Source: Plasmodium malariae (Eukaryota > Apicomplexa > Aconoidasida > Haemosporida > Plasmodiidae). Taken from it: a DNA stretch of 64,000 bases. The stretch lies in the NCBI RefSeq assembly GCF_900090045.1, contig NC_041778.1:967501-1031500 (forward strand), written 5' to 3'. Shown piece by piece: positions 32,453 to 46,198 of this stretch; the first letter of the stretch is position 1; every line of letters begins with the position of its first letter. Made by a program: the position numbers and the translations under genes. Under the pieces are notes generated by a model. That model made no database searches, had not been told where the DNA came from, and worked only from the letters and a program-made list of their open reading frames with translations.

Positions 32453-34885
32453 TGTAATGGGACGGAAAATATTTTTTCTGAGTGTTAATCATGCTCACTA
32501 TACATTTTTTCGATTTACGTTTATTAATACGTACATGTATAATACCGTGGAATGATTATTTTTACAGTAAATTTGTAGTCATTGCTTCATTTTGAATTAT
32601 TTTGCTTTATTTTGCTTTATTTTGCTTCATTTTGTTTTATTTTATTTTAATTAATTTTTTTTTTATGGCAATATGCTTCCTTTTTGGGAGTATCTGCGTA
32701 TTTTTTTTTTGTAACATTTTTAATTTGTTAATTAAAAATATTTTTTCTTTTTTTTTGTAACATCTGCAAGGTTGAATGTTTGTGTATGCTTTCATTATAT
32801 GAAGCTTTTATAAAAAAGAGAATGACTAATTTTGATAAATATAATATGAAAAGTTGTATACATATGTATATATATACATACATACAATATATTATTTATA
32901 CAACTGCAAATAAGATACATACGTTTGATATTATTTTTGCACATCGCTATCACTACTAATTTCGTCAATTGCCATATTCATAGGATTAACAAAAATAAAA
33001 AATAATGTCTTATTTAAACAGAAATGTGATAACATATTTGAATATTTGAATTTTTGCTTCACGATTTTCTGTGAATTTTTTATATGAAATAAAACGAAAA
33101 ATAAAATATAATTAAATAAAAAATATAAAATAAAAAAGTAAAAAATATTTCTATAATTTCATTTTTGATAATTTTGTAGAGTACTGTTTAATATAACAAA
33201 AGTTTCATATAGAAAATAAAATTTATTTTCCCGTTACCTTTACCACATCTTAAACTTTATATGTTTATGTTCTTTTAAAAATAACTTAATTCTGCAGTTT
33301 GTACATCCAAACATTTCGAATAATCAAGTATGGTAATACCACATTGCCACAATTATAGAACATTCAAGCATAATATAAATATATATAAATATATATATAT
33401 TAGTTGACAGACGTAGATATATTTAATTCTGTCCACATGTTTTAAAAATGGAATACTTAAATTTTGGTGCCCAAGAATAAAAAAAAATAAGCTCTATATA
33501 TAAATGAAGGAAAAAGTATTATTTTAAAAATTGTACCTATGAGGGATAGCAGTAATATCGAAATACCAATTTTTACGGTTCATTGATAAGATTCGTGTAT
33601 GCGCAAGGATAACAAAAAAAAAGAAAAAGAAAAAGAAAAAGAAAATTTTTGTAAAATAAAGAGTAAAAAATAAAATTTTATTAATATTAATAAACTATAT
33701 AATTTGGAATTTTACTAATCCCCAAAATATGGATAATGTTTAACTAAGACGAGATCATTTAAGTTATTACTACATTTTTAAAAGTATTTGTTAATTTCGA
33801 CAGTTAAACGCCCAAACATCTGTGAAATGGCTATACATATATATATACATATATGTATATTCGTTTGTGTATGTATTGTACGTATGAGCCTACAGGAGAT
33901 ATGCATAATGTTGCTCCCTGTTTTAGTAATTCACTTCCCTATCTAAACGTGGGACATTGTGAAAAGCTAATTTATGTTTATATGACCAAAACAAAAGGGT
34001 GTTTTCATTTTTGCATACGTTACACATATATAGATCGAAAATAAATACAAAATATCCTTTTAAAGCATTTTTTTTTTTTATTTTTATATATAACTTTATA
34101 TATATCTTACACAGTTTTCCTTTCTTTAATTCTCAGTAGCTGTCTGGACATGATGTGCTCTAACAAATTATAAGGTAAAAAGCTAATAACTAATTTTAAT
34201 ATTGCACATATGTAAAAATTTTGTCCGACAGGTAGGGTAAAGAAAAGTATGAACAATCACCTGAAATGCTAATGGGAATGTTTTATTACGAGAGAATTTC
34301 TATAGATACCCCCAAATCATATTTATACTACACCTTTTTTTTTTTTTTGTTTTTATTTTTCTCTCATAATCTACCGTATACATTTCTATAAAAAGAAATC
34401 CTTAAGATGATGCTATTTTTCAATTATAAAAAAAAAAAAAAGGCTTTAAAAGCATATTTTCTTTTTATTTACTTTATATTTTGTAATATGCCTTTTTTTC
34501 TTTATTATAACATAAAATTACTACTAATATATTTCTTACTTTTAATTATAATTTAAAATATTTTAAATATAAAAATACATTACTACAGTTCTCGCTTGAT
34601 TAAAAGAAAAAACGTTCTAAAAAACTATTGTGTTTTTTGTAAAATAAAAAAAAAAAACTCTTCCATAAATAATCTACAACACACAAAAGGCTTACAACAC
34701 AGCAACTTTCTTTTTTTTTTTTTTTAAAGTATAATTATATATATAAAAATAACGTTTCAATAAAAATATACATAAGCACGTATATTATATACATTATGTA
34801 TATATATATAATCTTAAAATATAATAAATAAAATTTATAATATATATGGATAAATTAAAAAATTTATATAGACATATAATAATAT

Positions 34886-34922
<37 letters not shown>

Positions 34923-35410
34923 TACAATATATATATTATTCTATTAACTCTACGGACATAATATATATTCATATATAATTCCATTACTTAAAGGGTTACA
35001 ATTACTCTTTATACATTTGTTTAGTTAAAATGTTAAAATAAAAAAGGAATACCAATAAAAAAAAATATAAAACTACGTGTGCAGGTATATAAGTAATAAA
35101 CAATTATAATTACTTAGTTTTTTCCTATATTAAAAACACACGTTTATTTATCTTTAAAAAAATTGTCTACTTGAAATATATTTCCATATATAATGACAAA
35201 AAAAAAAAAAAAAATTTTTTTTAATTTTTATCATTCTTAGGAAATTTGAGGGTGGAAGGTGATTAATATATACATTAAAAAATATAGAATTCAACTCGAT
35301 AATATATATATAATATATATGCCTCCTCTCTCATAACCTGCTCTCATCCTCTACCCTCACATGTTGTTATTCAATTTTCTAGTCTTCTACTATTTGTGTT
35401 ATCAAAACAT
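32453..35410. other. Intergenic region at the core/subtelomeric transition, about 3 kb
   Basis: 3' flanks of the OB-fold gene and of the ETRAMP gene (convergent). It includes repeats of TTTTGCTTTA type near 32590-32650, poly(A/T) runs and several (TA)n tracts (for example 34901-34926). Short frames such as 33853-34044 show no protein character. I see no gene. Confidence 0.6.
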
Positions 35411-35746
35411 TTATTTCTTTTGGGGGTGGGCGTTACCAGCGTTGTGTGTGACTATACCAAGGGGTGAAGGATGTGCACCATTAGCTCCATCTGCTTTTTT
35501 GGGTTGTTTATTTTTGTAGTGAAGTCCTAAACCTAATGCAGTTCCTAAAAGTACAGCTATTCCCGATGCTATTGAAGAAATCATCATGATCTTTTGATTT
35601 CTCTTTTTTCTTTCTGCTTCCGTCAATTTTTTATATCCTGTTTGTGCTACATTCTTTCCTGCTACAACAGTGTTGTAGAAACTTGGAGCAATTATGTTGA
35701 CTGCTAATAATGTAGCAAAAATATATACTATCTTGGTGATTTTCAT
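35411..35746 (-). CDS. Early transcribed membrane protein (ETRAMP)
   Basis: A 111-residue single-exon protein with the standard ETRAMP layout: signal peptide (residues 1-29, MKITKIVYIF to NTVVA), a short lysine-rich charged stretch (KKLTEAERKKRNQK, 39-52), one membrane segment (about 53-76, small residues plus GTALGLGLHY) and a short polar tail ending HPQKK. ETRAMPs are small membrane proteins of the parasitophorous vacuole membrane, made early in the blood-stage or liver-stage cycle. The small, charged, Lys-rich loop and the single C-terminal membrane span are the diagnostic features. Position next to the polyprenyl synthase region recalls ETRAMP2 of P. falciparum, but I cannot tell paralogues apart, so I give no numbered symbol. 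It is the first host-interface gene when moving right. Confidence 0.92.
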   Translation of the reverse strand: MKITKIVYIFATLLAVNIIAPSFYNTVVAGKNVAQTGYKKLTEAERKKRNQKIMMISSIASGIAVLLGTALGLGLHYKNKQPKKADGANGAHPSPLGIVTHNAGNAHPQKK

Positions 35747-37170
35747 TTTTGATAAAATGTTATTAAAATGTTAATATGGTTGGAGAAGGGGAGGGAAAAT
35801 TATTATTATATTATAATAAAAATAATAATAAAAAAAAAAATAATTGTTTAAAAAAACAAAAAAAACTATTGAGATTTTTCTCTTATAAGAAATTGTTTAA
35901 TACAATTAAGGGTTTCTTCCTAAGCGTTTTAAATTGTATATAAAATATTATTAGATAAATCTAATTAAAATATATTGTTTTAAAAACACTAAAATAAAAT
36001 TTTTCTTTAAATAAAAATAAAAAAATATATTTAAAAAAAAAAAAAAAATTAATTTAAAATTATATTAAAATTTCTAATTCAATTTTTGTTAAAAAAATTT
36101 TATTAAAATTTTTTTATAAATTTATAATGATAATTATGGTAAAATTATTTAACAATTGGCTATATTTTTGGGTAAAATTTAAAAACAATTTTGTTTTTAT
36201 TTAAATAATGAATTTATTTTATGCTATTAAAATAAGAGTAAAGGTGTCATTGTGTAATTATTTAATAACTCCTGCACTCTTTTTTTATAGTTATAAAAAT
36301 AAAAAAAAATTGCTTCTTGATAAAAAGTAACCGAGCTCTCAACATGTGTTATTTCTTTGCTCTTTATCTAAGTTCATCATTTTTTAGAGAGAAAATAACT
36401 ACAATGTACTCGGACCAAGAATATAAAAGTAAATATTTTTTCAAAGGCGGGGTAAATTTTAGGATTTTGTTATTATTTTAAAAGCCAATAATTGTTAATT
36501 CCATTTTATGTTTTATTATTTTGTCATTTAATTCTTTTTTTTTTTTTTTTGTGTGCATGTTTTTGAGTAACAAATGCAATTATAGCAACCCCAGATATAA
36601 CTTTGTTATTTCAATGAGTTATTTATTCTTGCATAATAATTTAAAAAAGCATTTCACTTGCAAGATTCATTTAATATTCCAAGTTTTTTAGCCCTTTGCC
36701 CCTAGAATTTTATTTGAATAAAATAGTAATAGTAGTGATGGTACATTGAACCTAGTATAAAACCTTAGTTAGTAGTATATCTCAATAGCTTTTTTTTTTT
36801 TTTTTTTTTCTTTTAGTGCTGGGATCTATTGAAAAAAAAATATATATATATATATAAATTCATATTAATGTTATACATATATATATATTTTTATATATAT
36901 GTATATATACATTTGTATGTATAGTGTAACTAAAAAATAACGAATGAACTAAATAAAAAAAAAAAAAAAAAGAGATTCTAAAGTAATAATTAGTATAATA
37001 AATAAAAAAGTTATTAAGCGTTAAAGGGACTTAATTTTGTATATTTTGCTAATTCAGTTTTTACGTAAACATTTTTAGAAAAGATAGTTATATAAATTAT
37101 TACATTTTTGTAATTTAAGATATATATATAAATAAAACAATTCCTAACTCCAAGATCACCGAAATATGTT

Positions 37171-37203
<33 letters not shown>

Positions 37204-39445
37204 AATATTAATTTTTTGTTAATAAAAATAATTTAATTACATTGTCAATTAATAAGCAAAGAATCAATTTAAAAAAAGAAGTGTGTTTGGTTAGCAGTAA
37301 AAGCTCATATTCTGTTATCTTACGAAAAAGCCATTGATATGGTAAATAAAGAAAAATAACAATGATAATTATTGTAATAATATTCCGAATAAATTACACA
37401 TTAATACCCCTATTTTATGATACAAGAAAAATATATACATATTAAGTATATATATATTTATATATTGTATATAAATATATGTTCTTATATGTGTTAAATA
37501 CTGATCTAAATTTGTTTGTATGTTTAAACATTGTTTTTTTTTTTTTGGAATATTTTAAGTTAAATTTATTGTAATTATATAGAATATAATATAAAAGAAA
37601 TAGCCGAAAAAAAATGTTTGTACATATGTATATAATCAGGATTGGAAAAGTATAAAATTGAAGTTGAAAGATATAAAAAATTAGATTTAAAATTTTTTTT
37701 GTAAATATATATATATATGTAATACAATCTATTATTTTTTTATTGTATTTACTTTTTCAATTTCACCGAAAAAAAAGGTACTTCGTATAACTAGTGTAAA
37801 ATAAATTTCATTTATGTTGTTAATGCAAAAATAAAAAAAAATCCCATTTTTGAAATTTTTTTATTTTTTGTAGTAATATTATAATTGTGAAATTAAACAC
37901 ATAATACTAAATAGCTTAATATTTTTAGTTTAGAATTATTCAAAAAGGAAAAAGTTTTGTTAATAATACTCTGCTATATTATTAAATATTATTACATTAT
38001 CTTATTTTGGTTATATTAATTCAGTAATAAGAAAAATTGTTATATTACTAAAAAAAAAAATATATAAATTTTAAATTAATATAATGAAAAGTTCTGTACA
38101 TAAATTACCTTTTTTTAGAAAGAGGTACGACATACTATATACAATATATATTATTATTTTATGTGTAATATATATATATTTCAAAATATATATAATGGTT
38201 GTGTTATATATAATTTTATGTTGATCAGGTTTGCAATAATTTAATATCTAAAAAATTAGGTATTTTACTGAGAATAATGAGATTTACACTTAATCATTGT
38301 GATTTGGTAAAATGGTAAAAAATTCGTAAGAAAAGAAAAGTGCTCAAGATTCTTGTGATGGAGAAATATAATAAATAATGAGTTTATAGTTGTAAAGTTA
38401 GAATTTTTTTTCTTTCCCTTTTAATTCTTTTATAACATATATACATACACACGTATAAACATACGTATATAAAGTTGTAATGTGTAACAAACTTAAAATA
38501 TTGAAAACTCGATCTTAGCGTTTCTTTACATGCAAACATATATAGACAACCTATAGAAAGAGAAAAATAGAATTTCTAAATAATATATTTATGGAATGGA
38601 AATAAATTAGAAAAATTTTTAAGTTGTACATATATATTTTCATCTATATATTTATTGTACTATATAATCAACATATGTTCTAAATTAATTATATAAAGTA
38701 CGCTATAATTTCTTCTTATTATTTCTTTGTAACACTAATAAAAATAATATTATAATTTTACAAGTAACATATTTTATACCATATGAAAAAATATTAAGAA
38801 AGAATTGCTATGTTAAAAATAGAAATTATAAAAAAACATATGCATGCTTATCACAATGATTCGAAAAGGCATAATAACAAATAAATAATAATAATTCTCT
38901 CTCTCTCTATATATATGTTTATTTTGAAATAATGAATGTATCAATTTATATCATAATTTATAAAATGAACAAAAAAAGAAAAATAAATCCCTAAAGTATG
39001 TTGCCCCATACAAAGGATTTAGAATGAGCACTTGAGAGACAGAAAATATGTTATATACGAAATCGGCAAAAATACAATTGTTAATGTACTTGAATAAGTA
39101 TACATAACAAGAAGTATTTACATGGAAATGCATACTTTTCTTAATGAAAATAATTCCAACAAACATTTGTTTAAATATATTCTTTCTTTCATTTGGGAGG
39201 TAAAAAATTTGCTAGGAGGGAAAGGATAAAAATGAGGAGTATTTATTTAATATGCTGTACTTCTCCTAATTACTGCTTAGAACTTTTATACGTAAGAATT
39301 CTTTTCTTTTTTTTATTATTTATTCTAAAAAGAAATGTTTGTGCAAATAAATCATTTATGAAGTTTTTTAAAGGTTAATTTATCACAAAAAAAAAAAAGG
39401 AAAAAAGAAAAAAGTAATCTATATTTTTAAAATGTCACAAAAGGA

Positions 39446-39485
<40 letters not shown>

Positions 39486-39594
39486 AATACTTTTTTCCCT
39501 TTCACTTTAGAAATTATAAATACAAATATAAATATAATTTTCCACAAAATTAGTAAACATAATAACTTTTCAGCATGCAATAAATTATTACTTG

Positions 39595-39626
<32 letters not shown>

Positions 39627-40010
39627 CACAATATATATATATGTATGTATTAGCAAACGTGTGTGTACAATTTTGAGTAATACATTGTTCCTGTTTTGCC
39701 TATTCAAATGATGCACAATATTTATTTTTCCCTTTTCTTTTAGCTGTTGTAAATGAAAAAAAAGTAGAAGAATGAACACCATACATAAAATATTCAATGA
39801 AACAGTCTTTAATATATTTCCATTTTTCAGCATAGGCTGATAATAGGCATAATATTAGACTTCCAAAATTAAATTCATATGGATTGTAAATTATATACAT
39901 ATAAACATATAAGCATAATATAAACATGTACATAAATGTAAAATATCTTTAGGGAATAGAAAAAAAATGCAGAGATGCAATGAAAATTTAATTTCGTCAC
40001 AGGCATTTAA
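35747..40010. other. AT-rich intergenic region, about 4.3 kb
   Basis: Contains the ETRAMP promoter/leader on its left side. The stretch 35810-36120 is almost pure A/T. (TA)n tracts lie at about 37172-37202 and 39449-39482, and poly(A/T) runs are frequent. Two short segments near 38970-39160 and 39700-39850 (minus strand) are less AT-rich and could be gene remnants; they are described separately in the findings. I see no intact gene. Confidence 0.55.
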
Positions 40011-41018
40011 CTAATCACTTAATAAATGTTCATCATCAGGATAATCTGAAGAAGAATCTTCTTGATGAGATGGAATAAATAAGTAAAACATTTCACTGAC
40101 AAAATTAGATGTTCTCATAGCTGCGTTAACTAGTAGTTGTACTGGTATCTCTATACCAGCATCTTCAGCAAGCTCTTCATGATAATAACTTATAAGTTGT
40201 AAATCGTTAATAACATCTTTTTTTTCTTTTAAAGTATTTTTACATGATATATAACAAAAAAGCCCTTTAAAAACGTTTTGTTCAATTTCGAAAATATTTT
40301 TCAATATTAATAAATAATTTTCATTTAAATCTTCATCAAGACAAAAATCTGTGATACGGTTTTTTATTCTAAGTGCCATGGAATCTAAAAGTTCAAAAGG
40401 TACTTTTAAATTATCCATTTTTTTAGCATTTTTAAAAATTTCAAGTATGATAGTAAAATGATTATTTATGATTCTTTTTTTTTCTTCAATAGAAGAACAA
40501 TGAACTAACTTATTTACATACGTATTAGTTGTTTCAAATTCTAGATTTAAAATTAAGATGATAATATCATATAATTCAGATATATTATAAAGATCTTCAT
40601 TCTCACTCATGTTATCTAGTTCGTCTTGAACAGAATGATCAAGGTTAACATTTTCATCTTGTCCTTCATATTCTTCATAGTTATAAATGTTATAGCCTAA
40701 TCCATCGACTTCTTCATTATATGCACTGTTATATATGGATCCTTGATCAACAGAACTGTCATTATAGTAGTCACTTGTTATATATGCATGCCCATTATTG
40801 TAAAGATAATTATTTGGAGTTTCGTTATATTCATTTATATCTCCGTGCACCTCTACTACTTGTCCATTAATTGATGGCAGCAAGGTTCCGTTTATATTTT
40901 CAAATGAATTATCGATTTGCCTTAAAAAGCACAAGACTTGGTCATCAAACAAACTGATATTAAATATACTTTTTAAAAGTATGTTAAGAGATAATAGAAA
41001 AATGTATTTCTTAAACAT
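40011..41018 (-). CDS. Secreted protein of unknown function (335 aa)
   Basis: Single-exon frame beginning MFKKYIFLLSLNILLKSIF, a good signal peptide (hydrophobic residues ~5-21). After a short stretch come about 90 acidic, Asn/Tyr/Gly-rich residues (EVHGDINEYNETPNN to LDNMSENED). A globular, probably all-helical region follows (about residues 150-315) with several cysteines (for example CFLR, HCSS, FCLD, CYISC), then a short acidic tail. I find no RxLxE/Q/D export motif and no second membrane segment, so secretion to the vacuole or another organelle is more likely than classical export. The helical region has a PHIST-like texture but lacks the conserved tryptophans, so I do not call it PHIST. 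Strand and position are next to ETRAMP on the subtelomeric side. I do not recognise the family. Confidence 0.82.
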   Translation of the reverse strand: MFKKYIFLLSLNILLKSIFNISLFDDQVLCFLRQIDNSFENINGTLLPSINGQVVEVHGDINEYNETPNNYLYNNGHAYITSDYYNDSSVDQGSIYNSAYNEEVDGLGYNIYNYEEYEGQDENVNLDHSVQDELDNMSENEDLYNISELYDIIILILNLEFETTNTYVNKLVHCSSIEEKKRIINNHFTIILEIFKNAKKMDNLKVPFELLDSMALRIKNRITDFCLDEDLNENYLLILKNIFEIEQNVFKGLFCYISCKNTLKEKKDVINDLQLISYYHEELAEDAGIEIPVQLLVNAAMRTSNFVSEMFYLFIPSHQEDSSSDYPDDEHLLSD

Positions 41019-41171
41019 TTTGCTTCAAATTTAGTAATTAAAAATAAATGAAAATGTTAAATTAAAATTTTCTTTATTATCAGTATAGCAGTTCTACAGA
41101 TATGTAGCTGCTGAGAGTTACACTTAAATGAGACAACTGGATATTAAGTATTTATGATGTGCGCGTTATAT

Positions 41172-41212
<41 letters not shown>

Positions 41213-43378
41213 CATTACGTTTATAATTACTACATTCATGTATATTGCCCCATATGCAAAATTTAGAAACATAGAAGAGTATAATTAGTAGAAAATCTTT
41301 TTCTTGGTAAGTAAAAATAATTATTGTCCTAATTTTAAAAAATACAATTTAGGAACTTTAAAACCAAAATAGTACTGAAAAACATGATGAGTACATATAT
41401 GCATATATTTTTTTTCTGTTAAAAGGGGACTAATAATTTTTTTTTATTTTTTAGATTTTATTGCAACAGAAAGGCAATTTTTAATTCATAATTATATAAG
41501 CAACGCTTTGAGACTTCATATTTTGCAATTTTGCATTTTAGTTATTGTTCTTAATAATAGTGATATTTTATATGCTTAAAAAATTTACAAAAAAGAAAAA
41601 GAAAATTACTACTATTAGTATGTATATATATGCATACAAAATAGAACAATAGTAAGAGTAAAATAGTTGTAATAAATGAAATAAAGAATAAAATTGAAAT
41701 AATGATTTAACATATCTTCACTAGTATCATTCTATTGTGAAAATAATTAAAAGTTGTTTGCGTACTCACCCCACTACATAGTGAAAATTTGACAGAGTTT
41801 TTTGAATAAAACTAAACTGTTGTTTTTTTTAAATACAAGCATATAAGTACTCCTACAATAATTGAAAGAATTGTATATTATTATAATTATAATATAATTA
41901 AAACGTTTTTAATTATAATATTTTTTACGAACAAACCAATAGTGCATTTTTGTCATACAATATTACATATTATTTTGAGGAGTTTTTAATTATAAGATAA
42001 AAAAAAAAAAATACAAAAATTGTACCCTAAAATTTCTACTGTTATCACGTGAAAAAAAAGAAAACATAATAATAATAAAGAAAAAATAATAGTAATAGAA
42101 ATAATAATAGTAATGGTAATAATAATAATAGAAATAATAATAGTAATAGAAATAATAATTGTTATAAAAATAATAATTGTTATAAAAATAATAATTGTTA
42201 TAAAAATAATAATTGTTATAAAAATAATAATTATTATAAAAATAATAATTATAAAAATAATAATTGTTATAAAAATAATAATTGTTATAAAAATAATAAT
42301 TGTTATAAAAATAATAATAATAATAATAATAAAGTAATATTAAATGAAAAAACTTTTCTTATTATTCTAAAAAATTAAAAGGAATATAAAAATTTATTTA
42401 AAACAATAAAAGAGATGATTTTTGTTCAAAATAATTTTGCAATGCCGGAATTAAATGAAACAAAAAAAAATATATAAAGCAAATAAAATGCAAAAATGCA
42501 AAAAAAAAAAAATAGATTTATGTATTCCGATTAAAATATTCATTATTTATATTTTTATAATAATTAATCCCGTTAAGTTATATAATATATTGAAAAAATA
42601 TATATAGTTGAATTGGCAGTACAAGTTTTATATTTTTTTGGATTATGTATTAGTAAACATACTGTAGTAAAATTAAATATAGATTAATATACTGTATGAT
42701 AGTATTAGCTAAGGGATAATTTATAATATGTAGGAGCAAGGGTTCTACGTCGTATAAGTATGTAAATATACCTATGTAAGTATATGTATGTATATATATA
42801 TGTATATATGTATGTGTATATATATATGTATGTGTATATATATGTGGATGTGTATATTTAATGAAAATGTTATAAAAATGAGTGTTCGAATGTGAAATAA
42901 TAGAAACCAACGACCATTAATAGTAAATACTCATCATATCTCTATAATGAAATAAAGAAAAACTAACCATACTACAGCCCTCAATTATTCGATATCTTTA
43001 ATTTGGTTAAAATTTCAAAATAATAAAAATTATGAAGTAAAAATAGAAATTCATATATATAAGTATACATTTTCCTTCAACGATTTTCGCCTGTCTATTT
43101 TTCATATTCATACTGTAATGAAAATTAGGTTTCTTCCATACTTATAACGAAACATCAAAGTAATAATCGAATTCGTAAAAAGAGTTTTAATGTAATACGT
43201 CCTTCTAAGTAAGATGTATATATATTTTAAAGACCAAAATTTGTATATAAATTAAAAATGTGTATATAATTTAATCACTTGTACATTTACAAGTGTCGCT
43301 TTCTATTTATGGACTCCTTTTGTTCAAGCATCTACATGAATATTTATGCTTACAGTATGATATTGATAATAAGACATG

Positions 43379-43410
<32 letters not shown>

Positions 43411-44165
43411 ACAGTCTTCAATGTGAGAAACCATTAAAATACAAAAAGGGGTATTAGTAATTTATAACTTTTACAAGATATAGAGGTTTTAATATATCGA
43501 ATAAAGAAGCAATGAACATGTAGTAGTATATTCCATAATATATTTTTTCCACCTAGAGTAAATTTTTTTTATTTCTCAGCTGTTCATCATAAGTGGACAT
43601 TTTTTTTTTGATAGTTTTTTTTCCATTTTCCTTATTAATTTTTTATCCTATTTTTTACTTAGGCAACTGTAGTATATATGCTATTTTTATTGCCCAACTA
43701 CAATAACATTCTTTGCTAAAAAGTTGAGATGATTTTATATGTATCATCCGTTTAAGTAAACATCATTCCATGTATGTACATATGTAAATAAATATATATA
43801 TTTTACAATAAAAAAACATTTGTACATTAGTTTTATCGTTTAAGTAAATTGTATTTATAGTATAAAGGCCATAAGTTTTATAATTAAGGAAAAACTTTTT
43901 TTTTTCTTTTTTTTCTTAATAGAATATTTTCGTTTCATTTATAATTTGACAAAAAAGGACAATTAATTTTGGGGAGTCCATATATAATTGCATTTTGTAG
44001 TCATTTATTTTTCATTCGAAGGTAATTTTGTGCTTTAGTAAATAGCGGAAATTACTTATATAATGTATATATATATAAATGATAAAAGAAAGCAAAATAT
44101 ATTTTGTGTTGTCGCCAACAAAATTACAGCAACAGTAAAAAAACATAAATACTCTTAACAGTATT

Positions 44166-44216
<51 letters not shown>

Positions 44217-46166
44217 CATATATATAAATATATATAAATATATATAAATAAGTATATATAATTATTATTGTCACGTTTTTTTTGGTTCATTAAATTTAAT
44301 CGTATATATGATATTTTATTACAAATTAAATTTTGTTTTAAAAAAGACTTTTTTTATAGATCATTTGGTTAATATCCTTTTTTCATGATTTTTTTTTCCC
44401 CCTTATATATTTTAAAATTATATGCAAAAAAAAAAAAAAAGGTTTTCAGAATTCTTATATATTTATTCATAGATAAAATACAGTTGTATGTATATAATGA
44501 AAATATATTTGCTAGGTTTATATTATAGAATGAAAAATTTGCAAATTTCTTAAGACATGAAAAAAATATTTTTTTCACTTTTTTAATAAAGCAAATAAGA
44601 AAAGATATGCCTCCCCACTAGGTAAATAATATCGAATCGCACTATAAATTGCTGCTATATTATTATTTTAATTTTTTAACTTTTATTTATTGTTATATAT
44701 ATGAATTTGTATTTTCTCTAAATTCTCTTTTGGTCAATTTTATTCTATTCCCTTGTTTTTAATCTAATACTGCAGAAGTATAATTAAATTAGTTAAAAAT
44801 TAAAGATAATAAATTAAAAAAAAAAAAACATTTTAATTACATTCAATAAAGAAAAATGGATAAATTTGGAACCTGGAATTGTTATAAATATTATATTGAT
44901 GAATCATATAATAAATAAAATTAAAGACAAATTTATTAGGATAATAAAAGATAAATTTTTAAAAAATAAATATAAAAAAAAGAAAATAAAAAAAAAAAGA
45001 AGATATAATTAATATTACTTCTAATAATATTGCCCTATCTACATAATAAATATATATATATATTATTATTATTAATTTCTTAAATACATTTTCTTATCAT
45101 TTTTATCTCTTTTTAAAAAAAAAAAAATAAAAATTTGTTTTTTTGTAAAACTTACCTTTTAATAATTAAAACGATGTATACTCTACTATTATATAAATAT
45201 ATATTTATGCTTTATCTTGACAAATATAGTTCAGTTTTGTAATTTATTACATAGTTAATATGTAAGATCGGTAACATAAATTATAGAGGTGTTCTTATAT
45301 TTTGTAATAAAAAAAATTTTATCAGCATGCAAATTATCCTTGTTTTAAAGAATTTATTTTTTTCTAAATTATCATATTTTAATTATTTATATAACTTTTT
45401 TTTAACTTAAATTTTATTTTTTTTTTAATTTATACTTATTTACCCATTAATCTTATGTAGATATATGTAGGTATATAAAAATTAATCCTACTATATATAA
45501 GCTGAAAAATACAGAACAAAAAAAAAAAGTACAGTATCACTACATTTTAACCTAATTTTTGGCATTATTTTTATTATTCTCTCCCTATTTTATTTTATAA
45601 TTTTTATGCTTTTAAATGATAATTATTTGTTAAAACTTCATTTCCTATAGAAAATAATATTTCATGAAATAAATTACAAAGAAGAAAAAAAAAATTGTAT
45701 TTTTGTAGAAATAATTTTTTCGTAAAAAATATTATATATATGCATAATATAATATTATCAATGATAAATATTATTTTGGTTATTTTGAAAATGTAAAAGT
45801 TATCAGATATTTATTAAAATTTCCATGAAAATTTAATTAATTTTTTTTTCTTTTTTTTTTTTTGTATTATATTATTTTTTATCTTTTTTAAATTTCATTT
45901 AAATTATAAATTAATAGATTTGTTGTTAATTATACATGAAATAATATATAAAAGTATAATAAGATATATAAAAAGTGATCCATTCTTTTCTTTTTGTGTT
46001 CTTTTTTTTTTTAGAACAAAGCTGTTAATATTTTTATGAATATAATAAAATAACAGAAAACAGATTATTATATATATATTTTTACATTTATGAATATTTT
46101 ATGGAATAACAAATATATGAAAGTGCTGTTTCAAATATATAATAATATATATTTATTTTAAAAAAG

Positions 46167-46197
<31 letters not shown>
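41019..46197. other. AT-rich intergenic region, about 5.2 kb
   Basis: A divergent spacer holding the promoters of the 335-residue secreted protein and of the first PHIST-type gene. It contains (TA)n tracts (about 41177-41208, 43384-43400, 44169-44212), an 18-bp AAT-rich repeat at about 42070-42335 and dense poly(A/T). Frames such as 42650-42910 encode only simple YTHTYI-type sequence. I see no gene. Confidence 0.6.
42070..42335. repeat. AAT-rich repeat with 18-bp higher-order unit
   Basis: Trinucleotide AAT/ATA sequence that resolves into about eight copies of the 18-bp unit ATAATAATTGTTATAAAA at 42160-42320, flanked by simple AATAAT runs. Non-coding; the open frame across it is a repeat artefact. 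Confidence 0.9.

Positions 46198-46198
<1 letters not shown>

Noticed and set aside
35810..36120. Almost pure A/T stretch, considered as a centromere
   Set aside because: It is only about 300 bp, lacks the kilobase-scale tandem AT repeats of Plasmodium centromeres, and lies among subtelomeric-type genes.
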